Assembly (NCBI GenBank): GCA_965209065.1
Contig: OZ242373.1
Coordinates: 930,001-994,000, forward strand
Direction of reading: 5' to 3'
Length of the DNA: 64,000 nucleotides
From: CBDBUR01 sp965209065
GTDB lineage: Bacteria; Pseudomonadota; Alphaproteobacteria; JAPOUT01; G958296285
Of the stretch, positions 38,212 to 46,064 are shown one piece after another. Under the pieces are notes generated by a model. It was not told the origin of the DNA. It ran no database searches and worked only from the letters and a program-made list of their open reading frames with translations. Numbering within the stretch: the first letter of the stretch is position 1; each line of letters begins with the position of its first letter. The translations under genes and the position numbers were made by a program.

Positions 38212-39507
38212 TTATCGCAAGAATTTTATACTGCGCGCGAGCTCTAAATCGCCGAAATGGAGGTGCGGCACCGCGACAAGCTCGCCATCGCGCCACAAGG
38301 CAGGCAAGCTGGCTCGAATCATTTTGGGAAGTGGCGCGTCCTTATCCATAAGCTCCACCTGCCTCTGCCCTTCTATTCCCAAAGCGCCTATTTCTAGCCC
38401 TTTTAGATTCGCCTGCCTATTTGTGGAGATGGGGGGCGGGTGGTAGGAGAAGCGTTTATCCCACAGCACTTGTTGTGTGGCAGATGTTGGCGGCTCTACA
38501 AAGGCGAGCTCTTTATAAAAATATAGCGCCTCGCCTTTTTGTTGAATTTGGCAATAGCCCAAAGTGCTGGCGGTGTGCGCCGCATTTTTAATGAGCTCAT
38601 TCAAGTGAGCCAGAGCAAAATGGCGCGGGCGAAATGGCGCGCCACTGACCCATTGAATTAAATAAGCGAGAATAGCCTCAGCGATGATGGGGTCTTGCTC
38701 TATCAAAGCTCTTTTATCTACCTGATAATATCCCGCCGCGAAGCCCTGACCTTTTTGTGTTAAAAACGCTTCCACGCGTTTTTGTAATTCTTGTTTTAAG
38801 AGGAACGCGCCTTGCGCGGCTTGACAAAAATCATCTACAGACAAGCAAGGAGATAAGTTGTCTAGTGCCTTACCTAAATGTGTGCGTGTGTATTTGGGCG
38901 AAACATTTGATGGGTCTTCGCACCATTGAATGTTTCTCTGTTGTAAAAAAGTTTTCAAGGCTTCCTTAGGCACGTCAAGCAAGGGGCGGACGAAACGACA
39001 TCCTTGATGAATTATTTCTTCGCGCATCGCGGCTAATCCCCCGATGCCGCTACCGCGCGCGAGGCGAAATAAAAAAGTTTCGGCTTGGTCGTGCGCGTGG
39101 TGAGCGAGCGCGCATGCCTGAATAGCGTTTTCATTGCACCACTGCGATAGCAAGGCATAGCGCAAAGCGCGGGCTTGAGCTTGCGTGCGCGGTGGTGGCT
39201 TGTGCGGGGGCTCGTGCGTAGAAGACAAAACATAATGAGACAAATGAAAACGCTCGGCAATCATCGCGACATATTCGATTTCTTTTGTGGCTTCGGCGCG
39301 CATTTGATGATGGACACTTAAAACAGAGGGCTTTAATCCTTGCTCTGCTAAAAACACCATTAGGGCGAGGCTATCGGCGCCACCCGAAACGGCTACGGCG
39401 AGCGGGCGTTCTTTATATTTCTCTAGCCACGATGTTAGCTGGGATAGTTCTATCCCCAATATTCCTATCCGCGATAGTTCTATCCGCGGGGACTGTCCGA
39501 ACCACAT
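38212..39507 (-). CDS. tilS: tRNA(Ile)-lysidine synthase TilS
   Basis: 431 residues. TilS changes C34 of tRNA-Ile(CAU) to lysidine so that it reads AUA; its substrate gene is at 9.7 kb. The PP-loop motif AVSGGADSLALM is near residue 40, with HHAHDQAETFLFRLARGSG and a C-terminal substrate domain. The first 28 codons overlap the end of cpoB and include a DNA repeat (gatagttctatcc, at 39436-39490), so the true start is uncertain. ATA codons are in use in this window, so the gene should be essential. Confidence 0.93.
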   Translation of the reverse strand: MWFGQSPRIELSRIGILGIELSQLTSWLEKYKERPLAVAVSGGADSLALMVFLAEQGLKPSVLSVHHQMRAEATKEIEYVAMIAERFHLSHYVLSSTHEPPHKPPPRTQAQARALRYALLSQWCNENAIQACALAHHAHDQAETFLFRLARGSGIGGLAAMREEIIHQGCRFVRPLLDVPKEALKTFLQQRNIQWCEDPSNVSPKYTRTHLGKALDNLSPCLSVDDFCQAAQGAFLLKQELQKRVEAFLTQKGQGFAAGYYQVDKRALIEQDPIIAEAILAYLIQWVSGAPFRPRHFALAHLNELIKNAAHTASTLGYCQIQQKGEALYFYKELAFVEPPTSATQQVLWDKRFSYHPPPISTNRQANLKGLEIGALGIEGQRQVELMDKDAPLPKMIRASLPALWRDGELVAVPHLHFGDLELARSIKFLR

Positions 39508-40292
39508 TGGATACGCTCATACTCGTAATTCAGTTTTTGCAATATCTGCGGCGGCGCGGCGGGGAAGCTTGAGCGCAATTTATCGAAAGAGGAGCAAGCC
39601 TCGTCCCATTCGTGTAGTGCAGCAAGCGCGGTGCCGAGTTTCAGCAAGCAGTTGGGCGCTTTATTGCCCGAAGGATAGGAGTTATAGCAGCGCAAGTAAG
39701 CGCCGGCGGCATCTCTAAAGTTGCCGCGCGCGTAGAAGCTCTCGCCGAGCCAGTAGAGTGCTTGCCCTGCTCTTTGATTATCGGGATATTGGCGCACGAA
39801 GAGTTCGAACGCGCGTTGCGCTTCGGTATATTTTCTTTTGGTGACGAGCTGCTCAATGCCGTAGTTATAGAGGTCTTTAGGATTTTTTTTTGCTAAATCA
39901 ACTACATTATTTCTTTCTATTTTTCTTTTGCGCTGCGCCAAGGGCGTAGAGCGCTCAGCGAGTTGCTTGATGGCGCGTTTAAGTCTTGAGACATCGCGGT
40001 CTAGGCTTTTGATAGCTTCTTGGCTATCGGCATATTGAGCTTTGAGGTTTTTCTCGTTATCTTGCGCAATTTTTTCTAACTCTTCTATTTTACCATTGAG
40101 ATTGCGGAGTTTAGATTCGATGCGCGTTAATTTGCTAGATATGTTTGACAGGGCGGATTCTAATCTTTGAGCCGCTCTTGTTTCGTGTGCCTGCGCCGAT
40201 TGGCTAGCAAGGATAAGCACGACAACCATAGCAACAAGGGGCATAGCGATAAGGGTTATCCCTATTTGTTGTAATAGGGTTTTGTGTTTCAT
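39480..40292 (-). CDS. cpoB: Tol-Pal system periplasmic protein CpoB (YbgF)
   Basis: 270 residues: a signal peptide or anchor, a long coiled coil (about 40-110), then TPR repeats (DLYNYGIEQLVTKRKYTEAQRAFELF, ALYWLGESFYARGNFRDAAGAYLR). CpoB links Tol-Pal with peptidoglycan synthesis in cell division. It lies downstream of pal, separated from it by a terminator hairpin, so it may have its own promoter or depend on readthrough. Confidence 0.93.
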   Translation of the reverse strand: MKHKTLLQQIGITLIAMPLVAMVVVLILASQSAQAHETRAAQRLESALSNISSKLTRIESKLRNLNGKIEELEKIAQDNEKNLKAQYADSQEAIKSLDRDVSRLKRAIKQLAERSTPLAQRKRKIERNNVVDLAKKNPKDLYNYGIEQLVTKRKYTEAQRAFELFVRQYPDNQRAGQALYWLGESFYARGNFRDAAGAYLRCYNSYPSGNKAPNCLLKLGTALAALHEWDEACSSFDKLRSSFPAAPPQILQKLNYEYERIQCGSDSPRG

Positions 40293-40304
40293 CTCCTCTC
40301 CTAT

Positions 40305-40354
40305 AAAAACGGGGAAAGAGTTTCAAGAAATTTTCTTCAAGAAACTCTTTCCCC
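40305..40354 (-). terminator. Rho-independent terminator downstream of pal
   Basis: Minus strand: a stem of about 13 bp (GGGAAAGAGTTTC with GAAACTCTTTCCC, loop of about 16 nt), followed by CGTTTTT. Placed between pal and cpoB. Confidence 0.75.
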
Positions 40355-40396
40355 CAGAGTAAGTTAGTTATTTTGTAAGGCTAGTTATTTTATAAA

Positions 40397-41062
40397 CTAG
40401 AAGTCAAAGAGGTCGTCTTCACCTTCACCTTCGTCTGCGTTGCCGCCCGCGCCTTTGATGGTGGTAACCACGCGGCGATTTTGCGACCAGCAAGATTCGT
40501 CAGAGCAAGTTTCGACAGGACGCTCTTCACCAAATGAAACGACTTCAATTCGGAAAGGGTCAATGCCTTGCGCGATAAGATATTCACGTGCGGTATTTGC
40601 CCTGCGCTCTCCGAGTGCGAGGTTGTATTCATCGGTTCCGCGTTCGTCGGCGTGTCCTTCAATGACGATACCGAAATCGGGGTTAGCTTGTAAGAAACGT
40701 GCTTGAGCTTTCAATGCGTTTTCAGAGCCCCAATAGAGTCCAGATGAGTTTGTATCAAAGACGCCGCGGTCAAATCCATTACTTGTCATGAATTCGGTAG
40801 CAGCTTCGGGGGAATCGACTTGAGTCATTTCCAAGCTTGCCCACTGGTCATCTCCTGGGCTAGAATTCTCAAGAACGCCATAGCCTGCAGAGGCATCTTG
40901 TCCCATCATTTCATCACCCATCATCATTTCATCGCCCATCATTTCATCGCCGCCGCTTGTCATAGCGTCACCGCCGTCTTGTCCAGCGCAAGCAGCCACA
41001 GAGACTAGCGCCAAAGTAAAAACAAAATTTCTAAATAAGTCAGTCCTAAATAAGTTAGTCAT
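40397..41062 (-). CDS. pal: Peptidoglycan-associated lipoprotein Pal
   Basis: About 221 residues from the ATG at 41062. It is an outer-membrane lipoprotein that binds peptidoglycan and TolB. Lipobox SVAAC near residue 24; OmpA-like domain with VIEGHADERGTDEYNLALGERRANTAREYL near the C-terminus. Between them is an unusual methionine- and acid-rich repeat (GDEMMGDEMMMGDEMMG) from a short DNA repeat at about 40910-40965. It ends in an acidic tail. Preceded by tolB. Confidence 0.96.
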   Translation of the reverse strand: MTNLFRTDLFRNFVFTLALVSVAACAGQDGGDAMTSGGDEMMGDEMMMGDEMMGQDASAGYGVLENSSPGDDQWASLEMTQVDSPEAATEFMTSNGFDRGVFDTNSSGLYWGSENALKAQARFLQANPDFGIVIEGHADERGTDEYNLALGERRANTAREYLIAQGIDPFRIEVVSFGEERPVETCSDESCWSQNRRVVTTIKGAGGNADEGEGEDDLFDF

Positions 41063-41237
41063 AGTCTTAAACTCCCTAATTAATTGGTTGGTTTGTCCTC
41101 TAGCGAACATGGCAACTCGAATAGTTGCCACCCCTCTAGACTGGTAAGATAATAGCTTTTCGTGAGTAAGAAATCAAGTGTCGCTATACGTAAAAAGTAA
41201 ACTTAAAGTTAAAAAATGTTTATGAGTTCATTTTCTG

Positions 41238-42578
41238 TTATTTGGGCTGCTTGACGGGCAACCCCTTGCCTAGTTTAGGCGACCACGCGGGGTCAGAGGC
41301 GAAGGTCTTGGTGCGGACGGGGCGTTCGTTATAGCCGGTTAGATCCACAGACCAAATGGCGGGACCGCCGTCACTGCCGGGAGTTTCGCGGTAGAAGATA
41401 ATCACGCGTCCATTAGGCGACCACGTGGGTCCCTCGTTATGGTAGCCGCTAGTGAGAATGCGCTCGCCGGAGCCGTCGGGTCTCATCACGCCGATGAGGA
41501 ATCTGCCTCTATATTGTTTGGTGAAAGCGATGAGGTCTCCGCGCGGCGACCAGACGGGCGTGCCATAAAACCCACTGCCAAAACTGATACGGCGCACCCG
41601 CGAGCCATTGGCGCGCATCACATAGACTTGTTGTTTGCCGCCCCTATCGGATTCGAAAGTGATGTATTTGCCGTCAGGCGAAAAGGACGGCGCGGTATTA
41701 ATGGAGTCCTCATCGGTGAGCTGGCGAATTTTGCGGGTGCGCAGGTTCATTGTGTAGATGTTGGTCCTGCCCCTTTTGGCGAGCGAAAAGATAAGCGTTG
41801 TGCCATTGGGGTGATAGCGTGGCGCGAAAGAAATAGAGTCGAACTCGGCAATCGTCTCGTGGGTTTTTTTGTCGATGTTGTAAAGATGAACGCGCGCGCG
41901 CTTATTGATAAAAGAGACATAGGTAATCTCCTGTAAGGTAGGAGAAAAGCGCGGCGTTATTATAAGGTGCGAGTCATCGCTCAGATATTCTTTATTGTTG
42001 CTGTCTTGGTCCATAATGACGAGGCGTTTTTTGCGGTCGTCTTTGGGTCCCTTCTCCTCGACATAAACGATGCGGGTATCGAAGTATCCGTCCTCGCCGG
42101 TGAGGCGTTGATAGACCGCATCGGCGATAAGATGACCCGCGCGGCGGATATTGTTTTTATCTGCCGTGAGCTGTAGCCCGAGCAGTTGCTTGCGCGCTTG
42201 AATGTCCCAAATTCTAAAGGCGATGCCAAGCCTTCTTTTGGTGATGTTTTTCATTTCCCCGACAATTAAAATATCGGTTTTGAAGCTACGCCAGACTGAA
42301 AATTTAGGGGCTCGATTAAAAGGTTGCTTTTCGCCTTGAGAAATTTTTGAGCTAAGCACGCGAAAGAGTCCTGAGCGGGCTAGGTCGCCGCCGATAACCT
42401 CGCGCATGGTTTTGCCGTAGGTGAGTTGCAGGCGGTTAGACCCCTCAAACGGCAGCAAGGCTACGGGCAAAGGGTCTACATTGCCTTGTGTAATATCTAT
42501 TTCCAATTCTGCTTTGGCGGGGCTAAAAAAGCCGACAAGAATAGCGATTAAAGCTGTGATAAAAAGTAGATTTCTCAT
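41238..42578 (-). CDS. tolB: Tol-Pal system protein TolB
   Basis: About 446 residues from the ATG at 42578 (AAGG four bases upstream); ATG 42599 is an alternative. It is a periplasmic protein with an N-terminal alpha/beta domain and a six-blade beta propeller (repeats such as APSFSPDGKYITFESDRGG, TPVWSPRGDLIAFT and GPTWSPNGRVIIF). It connects Pal with the inner-membrane TolQRA. A signal peptide ends at PAKA. Confidence 0.96.
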   Translation of the reverse strand: MRNLLFITALIAILVGFFSPAKAELEIDITQGNVDPLPVALLPFEGSNRLQLTYGKTMREVIGGDLARSGLFRVLSSKISQGEKQPFNRAPKFSVWRSFKTDILIVGEMKNITKRRLGIAFRIWDIQARKQLLGLQLTADKNNIRRAGHLIADAVYQRLTGEDGYFDTRIVYVEEKGPKDDRKKRLVIMDQDSNNKEYLSDDSHLIITPRFSPTLQEITYVSFINKRARVHLYNIDKKTHETIAEFDSISFAPRYHPNGTTLIFSLAKRGRTNIYTMNLRTRKIRQLTDEDSINTAPSFSPDGKYITFESDRGGKQQVYVMRANGSRVRRISFGSGFYGTPVWSPRGDLIAFTKQYRGRFLIGVMRPDGSGERILTSGYHNEGPTWSPNGRVIIFYRETPGSDGGPAIWSVDLTGYNERPVRTKTFASDPAWSPKLGKGLPVKQPK

Positions 42579-42625
42579 TGCCTTGCTATCGTATGGCATT
42601 AAGGTTAATGAATCGTATATTGTCC

Positions 42626-43330
42626 TCATCCTTCTGTTTTTTTGCCTTCGAGCATTTCGGAGGGATTAAAGATAAGCACCATTTCGCGCCAGACCTCGTA
42701 TTTTTCCGGCGGCATTTTGAACGGCTGGCATCGACTGAGGGCTCTCAGGGCGTTCTCAACGGCTATCCTAAAGAAGCGACCGCGCGCGCGGGTAAGCACT
42801 TTGGGCGGGGTTATCATATTCCCATCGACATCCAAGAAAACCTTGATTTTAACCACCAGCTTATGCGCGTTCGCAGCGCCAGCGGGAATAGTCCAGCATC
42901 GCCTCATTTGCACTTTGATAGCGTCAATATCTCTAATGGTAAGCTCCTGCTTGGGCAAGGCGGGATTTTGGTTTTTCTCATCGGGCAGTTTGTCGAGCAA
43001 AGCCGCCAGACGTCCGGGGTTAAACTTGTTTTGGCGTTTTTCCCTATCGAACTCATCTAGCAGGGGCGGCGCTTGAATGAAGCCGACTGCGGTAACATCA
43101 CTGCGCTCTTTTGGTTTAGCGGCGGGAGGTTCCTCGCTGGCAACAATCATAATGGAGAGAGGCTCAGGTTCGGGCAGCTCTATCTCCGACAACCGAGGCC
43201 AAGCGACCACGCTCAAAATAACCAGCCCTAAATGAAAGAGCAGAGAAAAGCGAACGCCGATACTAATACGCTCATAATGTTTGTTGAGAAAGCTTCTGGC
43301 TTTTTGCTTAAATTCCTCTTGCAGCACCAT
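42626..43330 (-). CDS. tolA: Cell-envelope protein TolA (short form)
   Basis: 234 residues, one N-terminal membrane helix (FSLLFHLGLVILSVVAW), a short proline/charged linker and a TonB/TolA-like C-terminal domain (VQMRRCWTIPAGA, LVVKIKVFLDVDGNM, ALRALSRCQPFKMP). The long helical domain II of gammaproteobacterial TolA is missing, as is usual in Alphaproteobacteria. It sits 11 bases after tolR. Confidence 0.9.
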   Translation of the reverse strand: MVLQEEFKQKARSFLNKHYERISIGVRFSLLFHLGLVILSVVAWPRLSEIELPEPEPLSIMIVASEEPPAAKPKERSDVTAVGFIQAPPLLDEFDREKRQNKFNPGRLAALLDKLPDEKNQNPALPKQELTIRDIDAIKVQMRRCWTIPAGAANAHKLVVKIKVFLDVDGNMITPPKVLTRARGRFFRIAVENALRALSRCQPFKMPPEKYEVWREMVLIFNPSEMLEGKKTEG

Positions 43331-43341
43331 AGAGGCGGCTC

Positions 43342-43761
43342 CTATTTATCTAGCGGCTCGGTCACGAGTGCAACATGAACGAAACCGGCGGCATTGATAG
43401 CACCCATCACACCCATCATCTTGCCGTAATTAACCGAGCGGTCGCCGCGCACATAGACTCTGCGCTTGTCGTCTTCTTGGGCAAGGCCGGCGAGCCTAGA
43501 AAGAAGCTCGTTGGCTTTTATTTCGGAATCCTGTAGAAAAATTTTCCCGCTGTTATCAACCGTTATCACCAGCGGCTCGCTTTCACCCTTGATGGCGCGC
43601 GCTTGCGTTTTGGGTAAATCCACCGGCACGCCGGTCGTCAAGAGAGGCGCGGTTATCATAAAAACGATAAGCAGAACCAACATCACATCGACGAAGGGGG
43701 TCACATTAATATCGTTAATGGGGCGGTATTTGGCGCCTTTTCTAGCGAGGGGATTATCCAT
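43342..43761 (-). CDS. tolR: TolR (ExbD family)
   Basis: About 139 residues from the ATG at 43761, overlapping the tolQ stop by 8 bases. One membrane helix with the proton-path Asp in NVTPFVDVMLVLLIVFM, then the ExbD periplasmic domain (YVRGDRSVNYGKMMGVMGAI). Works with TolQ as a proton-driven motor for TolA. Confidence 0.96.
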   Translation of the reverse strand: MDNPLARKGAKYRPINDINVTPFVDVMLVLLIVFMITAPLLTTGVPVDLPKTQARAIKGESEPLVITVDNSGKIFLQDSEIKANELLSRLAGLAQEDDKRRVYVRGDRSVNYGKMMGVMGAINAAGFVHVALVTEPLDK

Positions 43762-44545
43762 TAAACTGCCCGCTTGCCCCGCTACCTGCTTGCCCGCTCG
43801 CCCCACCACCTATTTGGGTATCGGGAGGCGTTGAGGATTGCGGCACATGGCTAGGCATCGTGGCGCGCCCGCCGATGAGGTAGGTCCAAAACTCGTTAGC
43901 GAAAATGTCAAGCCTGCCTGCATAGCGCGCGACCTCATTCGAGAGCCAGTTATAAAAAATGACCGCGGGGATAGCCACGAACAACCCAAAGGCAGTTGCG
44001 AACAGAGCTTCGGCGATACCGGGTGCGACCACCGCGAGGCTAGTCTCGCGCGTCACGGCGATAGATTGAAACGAATTCATAATGCCCCACACGGTTCCAA
44101 AGAGTCCGACAAAGGGGGCGGTCGCACCGATGGTCGCGAGGATAGAGAGGTATCGTTCAAGCCCGCTCAAGGTTCGTTGAATTTCGACCGCGAGCACGCG
44201 TTCCACGCGCGTTGCGCTGTCGCCTGCTTGGGCTTTTAGCTCCTCTTGTTTTTGTGCGATGTCCCACTCGCGAATGGCTTCCTCGGCGAGAGAAACGAGG
44301 TGGTCGGGGGCGCTGTCCTCCTCCGCCTCCACGGCGATTTGTCGCGGCGCGCGCGTTTTGTGGAACTCGGACTCCGAGTGGTCTGCTTTGCGATTGAGTC
44401 TAAACAGCAAGAGCCATCTATCGAGTATGATTGCCCAGCTGGCGACAGACATCAAAATGAGCATGATGAGCACCATTTTGACAATGCCATCGGCGCGTAG
44501 AAATATCGCCCAGGGGGTAAATGAATCGTCGGCTAAAAATTCCAT
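43754..44545 (-). CDS. tolQ: TolQ (MotA/ExbB family)
   Basis: 263 residues, three membrane segments. The family core is FVGLFGTVWGIMNSFQSIA followed by GIAEALFATAFGLFVAIPAVIFYN. The C-terminal tail is Gly/Ser/Gln-rich (GGGASGQAGSGASGQ), and the region after helix 1 carries an extra charged stretch (EAEEDSAPDHLVSLAEEAI). It is the first gene of tolQRAB-pal; the thioesterase ybgC is displaced to 47.4 kb. Confidence 0.96.
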   Translation of the reverse strand: MEFLADDSFTPWAIFLRADGIVKMVLIMLILMSVASWAIILDRWLLLFRLNRKADHSESEFHKTRAPRQIAVEAEEDSAPDHLVSLAEEAIREWDIAQKQEELKAQAGDSATRVERVLAVEIQRTLSGLERYLSILATIGATAPFVGLFGTVWGIMNSFQSIAVTRETSLAVVAPGIAEALFATAFGLFVAIPAVIFYNWLSNEVARYAGRLDIFANEFWTYLIGGRATMPSHVPQSSTPPDTQIGGGASGQAGSGASGQFNG

Positions 44546-44708
44546 CTCTGCCTTTGTGTCCTTTTTGGTATATCCTGTTTGGAAGTTGTGCTTTATTTAT
44601 TTTATAGCGTAAAAGTCTTAATAAATCAAGCCTTGAGGGTAGCGGCTTAATATCCGCTTAACCCCTCCCAAACTTGTTATTCCTTCCCCCGAAATTTTCC
44701 AAAACTGA

Positions 44709-44714
44709 TATAAT
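44709..44714 (+). promoter_or_regulatory. -10 hexamer TATAAT before leader RNA copy A
   Basis: Perfect TATAAT on the plus strand; a start near 44721 would give a leader of about 170 nt containing the structured element at 44762-44889. No good -35 hexamer at 17 bp is seen. Confidence 0.4.
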
Positions 44715-44761
44715 CGCAACCAAGAGCGCGCGTTGTGCTCTGGGGTTTTAAACAACCTCTC

Positions 44762-44889
44762 ATCTAGAGAAATCCTGTCGTCGGGGAGCTTATGGCTATG
44801 TCCAAGGCTTCGCGGCCCAAAAGTCATAGGAGCCGTTCTCTAGATCGGTTTGTTTAACTCCCCGACACCTTCGGGAAAGGGGAGTTATC
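44762..44889 (+). promoter_or_regulatory. Structured leader RNA, copy A (candidate cis-regulatory RNA)
   Basis: Shares with two other leaders in the window (60.8 and 61.2 kb) the order TCGGGGAG, a hairpin with a CTATG/CATAG-type stem capped by a GGC-loop-GCC hairpin, and CTCCCCGA. Here TCGGGGAG (44781-44788) pairs with CTCCCCGA (44858-44865), and a 10-bp perfect stem (44762-44771 with 44836-44845) is also possible. The same CTCCCC can instead pair with GGGGAG at 44879-44884, the Shine-Dalgarno of the following gene. That is the arrangement of a translational riboswitch or attenuator. I match it to no known RNA family. Confidence 0.6.
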
Positions 44890-45312
44890 ATAAAGACCTC
44901 TATCATCATAGCCGCTCTACTACTGGCTTCCTCGGCGACACGCTGGAACGAACACGATTATAATAAAATCATCGCGCGATGCCTCAACGGCAAAACCCAA
45001 AGCCACCACAAGCACAAGCTCGGCTCAATCTTCATTGATATTGAAACCAAACATCACGTCATCGAAGCAGGCTTTGATAAGCGAAGCTCTAGAGATAGCA
45101 TCCATCAAGCCTTGCTCGCCGCCGAAATTACAGGCAAACAGCCGGTCATCATCATTTACGACCGAGACAATAAACAAGGCAGATGGGAATATGAAATTAG
45201 CCTCATCACGCGTAAAACCAATATCGTTTATCAAAAAGTTTCCGCCCAAGCCATTCACGATGCCAAAAACAAATGCCCGAAAATAATCCTAAATCCTAAA
45301 AGCCATAGCTAA
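44890..45312 (+). CDS. Small secreted nuclease-like protein, paralogue A (ATA start proposed)
   Basis: About 140 residues, homologous along its length to the protein at 60378-60806: shared blocks LLAS, C-L-x-G, D-x-E-T...VIEA, QPVIIIYD-x-DNK-x-G and KVSA. No ATG, GTG or TTG lies in frame between the upstream stop (44827) and the signal peptide (KTSIIIAALLLASS), so translation probably begins at ATA 44890, five bases after GGGGAG. The D-x-E...E-x pattern is reminiscent of PD-(D/E)xK nuclease-like folds seen in some small secreted bacterial proteins; this is a weak inference. The last codons (PKSHS) come from the 30-bp direct repeat at 45295-45324. Confidence 0.6.
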   Translation: MKTSIIIAALLLASSATRWNEHDYNKIIARCLNGKTQSHHKHKLGSIFIDIETKHHVIEAGFDKRSSRDSIHQALLAAEITGKQPVIIIYDRDNKQGRWEYEISLITRKTNIVYQKVSAQAIHDAKNKCPKIILNPKSHS

Positions 45313-45324
45313 ACAATAAAATCA
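45295..45324. repeat. 30-bp direct repeat, left copy
   Basis: Perfectly identical to 46035-46064, same orientation. The left copy forms the end of the secreted-protein gene A and the right copy the end of the barrel gene at 46036-46680 (read on the other strand). The two copies bracket two small genes, consistent with an inserted cassette. Confidence 0.9.
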
Positions 45325-45552
45325 ACTTTCATCATTGTTTTTATTTTTTGATGTAGAATATATTCCCTCTGCTCCCATTTGAGCGGCATCCCCTACATCA
45401 TCAAACCATAGCTTTGGGGACGCTTTTTCTACAAGGCATACTTCCCCTTGTGGATTATAGTAGGAATTATATTTTTCTCCTTCTTTGATTAAATCATAAC
45501 CAAAAAGAGAAGCATGTTCCAATTTTTTGGGAGGGATTTTTGCCCATACCAT
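45322..45552 (-). CDS. Small hypothetical protein of the repeat-bracketed cassette
   Basis: 76 residues, soluble (MVWAKIPPKKLEHASLFGYDL...). No recognised family. It follows the 105-residue gene after 21 bases on the same strand, so the two form a pair; size and arrangement suggest a toxin-antitoxin-like or similar accessory module, which is unproven. Its base composition is more AT-rich than the flanking barrel genes. Confidence 0.5.
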   Translation of the reverse strand: MVWAKIPPKKLEHASLFGYDLIKEGEKYNSYYNPQGEVCLVEKASPKLWFDDVGDAAQMGAEGIYSTSKNKNNDES

Positions 45553-45573
45553 AATAATAAACCGCTTTCTTAA

Positions 45574-45891
45574 TTAAGCTATGCTTAACTCCCTTTGAAA
45601 ATCGTCAGCTAGTTCAAATCTTTTTACTGGTCTAATTCTTTCTTTATGGACTTCTTTTGCAGGCGAAAAATGAAGCTTGTTTTCTAAATTGACTCCATGA
45701 AGCTCGCCATAAAAAAATAAAATTTCTTTTATGGCTTCAAATAAGGCTTCTTCTGTATCCCTTTCAATACAAAAAAATGGTTCCGCTTCTGTATAAGCTA
45801 AGTAGCCTTGCCCATCAGCTTTTTCAGCTAAAGTGAGCGATAGCTTTGAAAGCGTTTTGCGCAAATGGCTTTTATGTAGAATGGTTTCCAT
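45574..45891 (-). CDS. Small hypothetical protein, possibly HicB-like
   Basis: 105 residues. The segment GQGYLAYTEAEPFFCIERDTEEALFEAIKEIL recalls the partial RNase-H-like fold of HicB antitoxins (strand, acidic turn, amphipathic helix), but the match is loose and no HicA toxin is adjacent. It is the first gene of the two-gene cassette between the 30-bp direct repeats, with a purine-rich site (aggag) just upstream of the ATG. Confidence 0.5.
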   Translation of the reverse strand: METILHKSHLRKTLSKLSLTLAEKADGQGYLAYTEAEPFFCIERDTEEALFEAIKEILFFYGELHGVNLENKLHFSPAKEVHKERIRPVKRFELADDFQRELSIA

Positions 45892-46034
45892 TTTAATCTC
45901 CTAGCTGTATTTGGGCTGTATGGAGAACACAGGATAACACCTGCACCCTCATCCGCGGATAAACTATTATATAAAAATTAGCGCTTCATTGTCAATAGGG
46001 GATTGCTGAATCGTCCTGTCACGGCTAGATACCC

Positions 46035-46064
46035 CCTAAAAGCCATAGCTAAACAATAAAATCA
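46035..46064. repeat. 30-bp direct repeat, right copy
   Basis: Identical to 45295-45324. It covers the last codons and stop (LLFSYGF) of the minus-strand barrel gene, which makes this copy the likely original and the left copy the duplicate. Confidence 0.9.

Noticed and set aside
44789..44856. A 21-codon upstream ORF in leader A (starting ATGGCTATG)
   Set aside because: In copies B and C the corresponding short frames end after 8-9 codons and do not share its sequence; the conserved feature is base pairing, not a peptide.
44762..44889. Leader element as tmRNA, SRP RNA or 6S RNA
   Set aside because: It lacks the tRNA-like ends and tag codons of tmRNA, the GGAAG-type loop of SRP RNA and the long central bubble of 6S RNA, and it always precedes the same gene family.
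45574..45891. Firm HicAB call for the two-gene cassette
   Set aside because: The HicB-like pattern is partial and the partner lacks the HicA dsRBD-like sequence, so only a tentative description is given.
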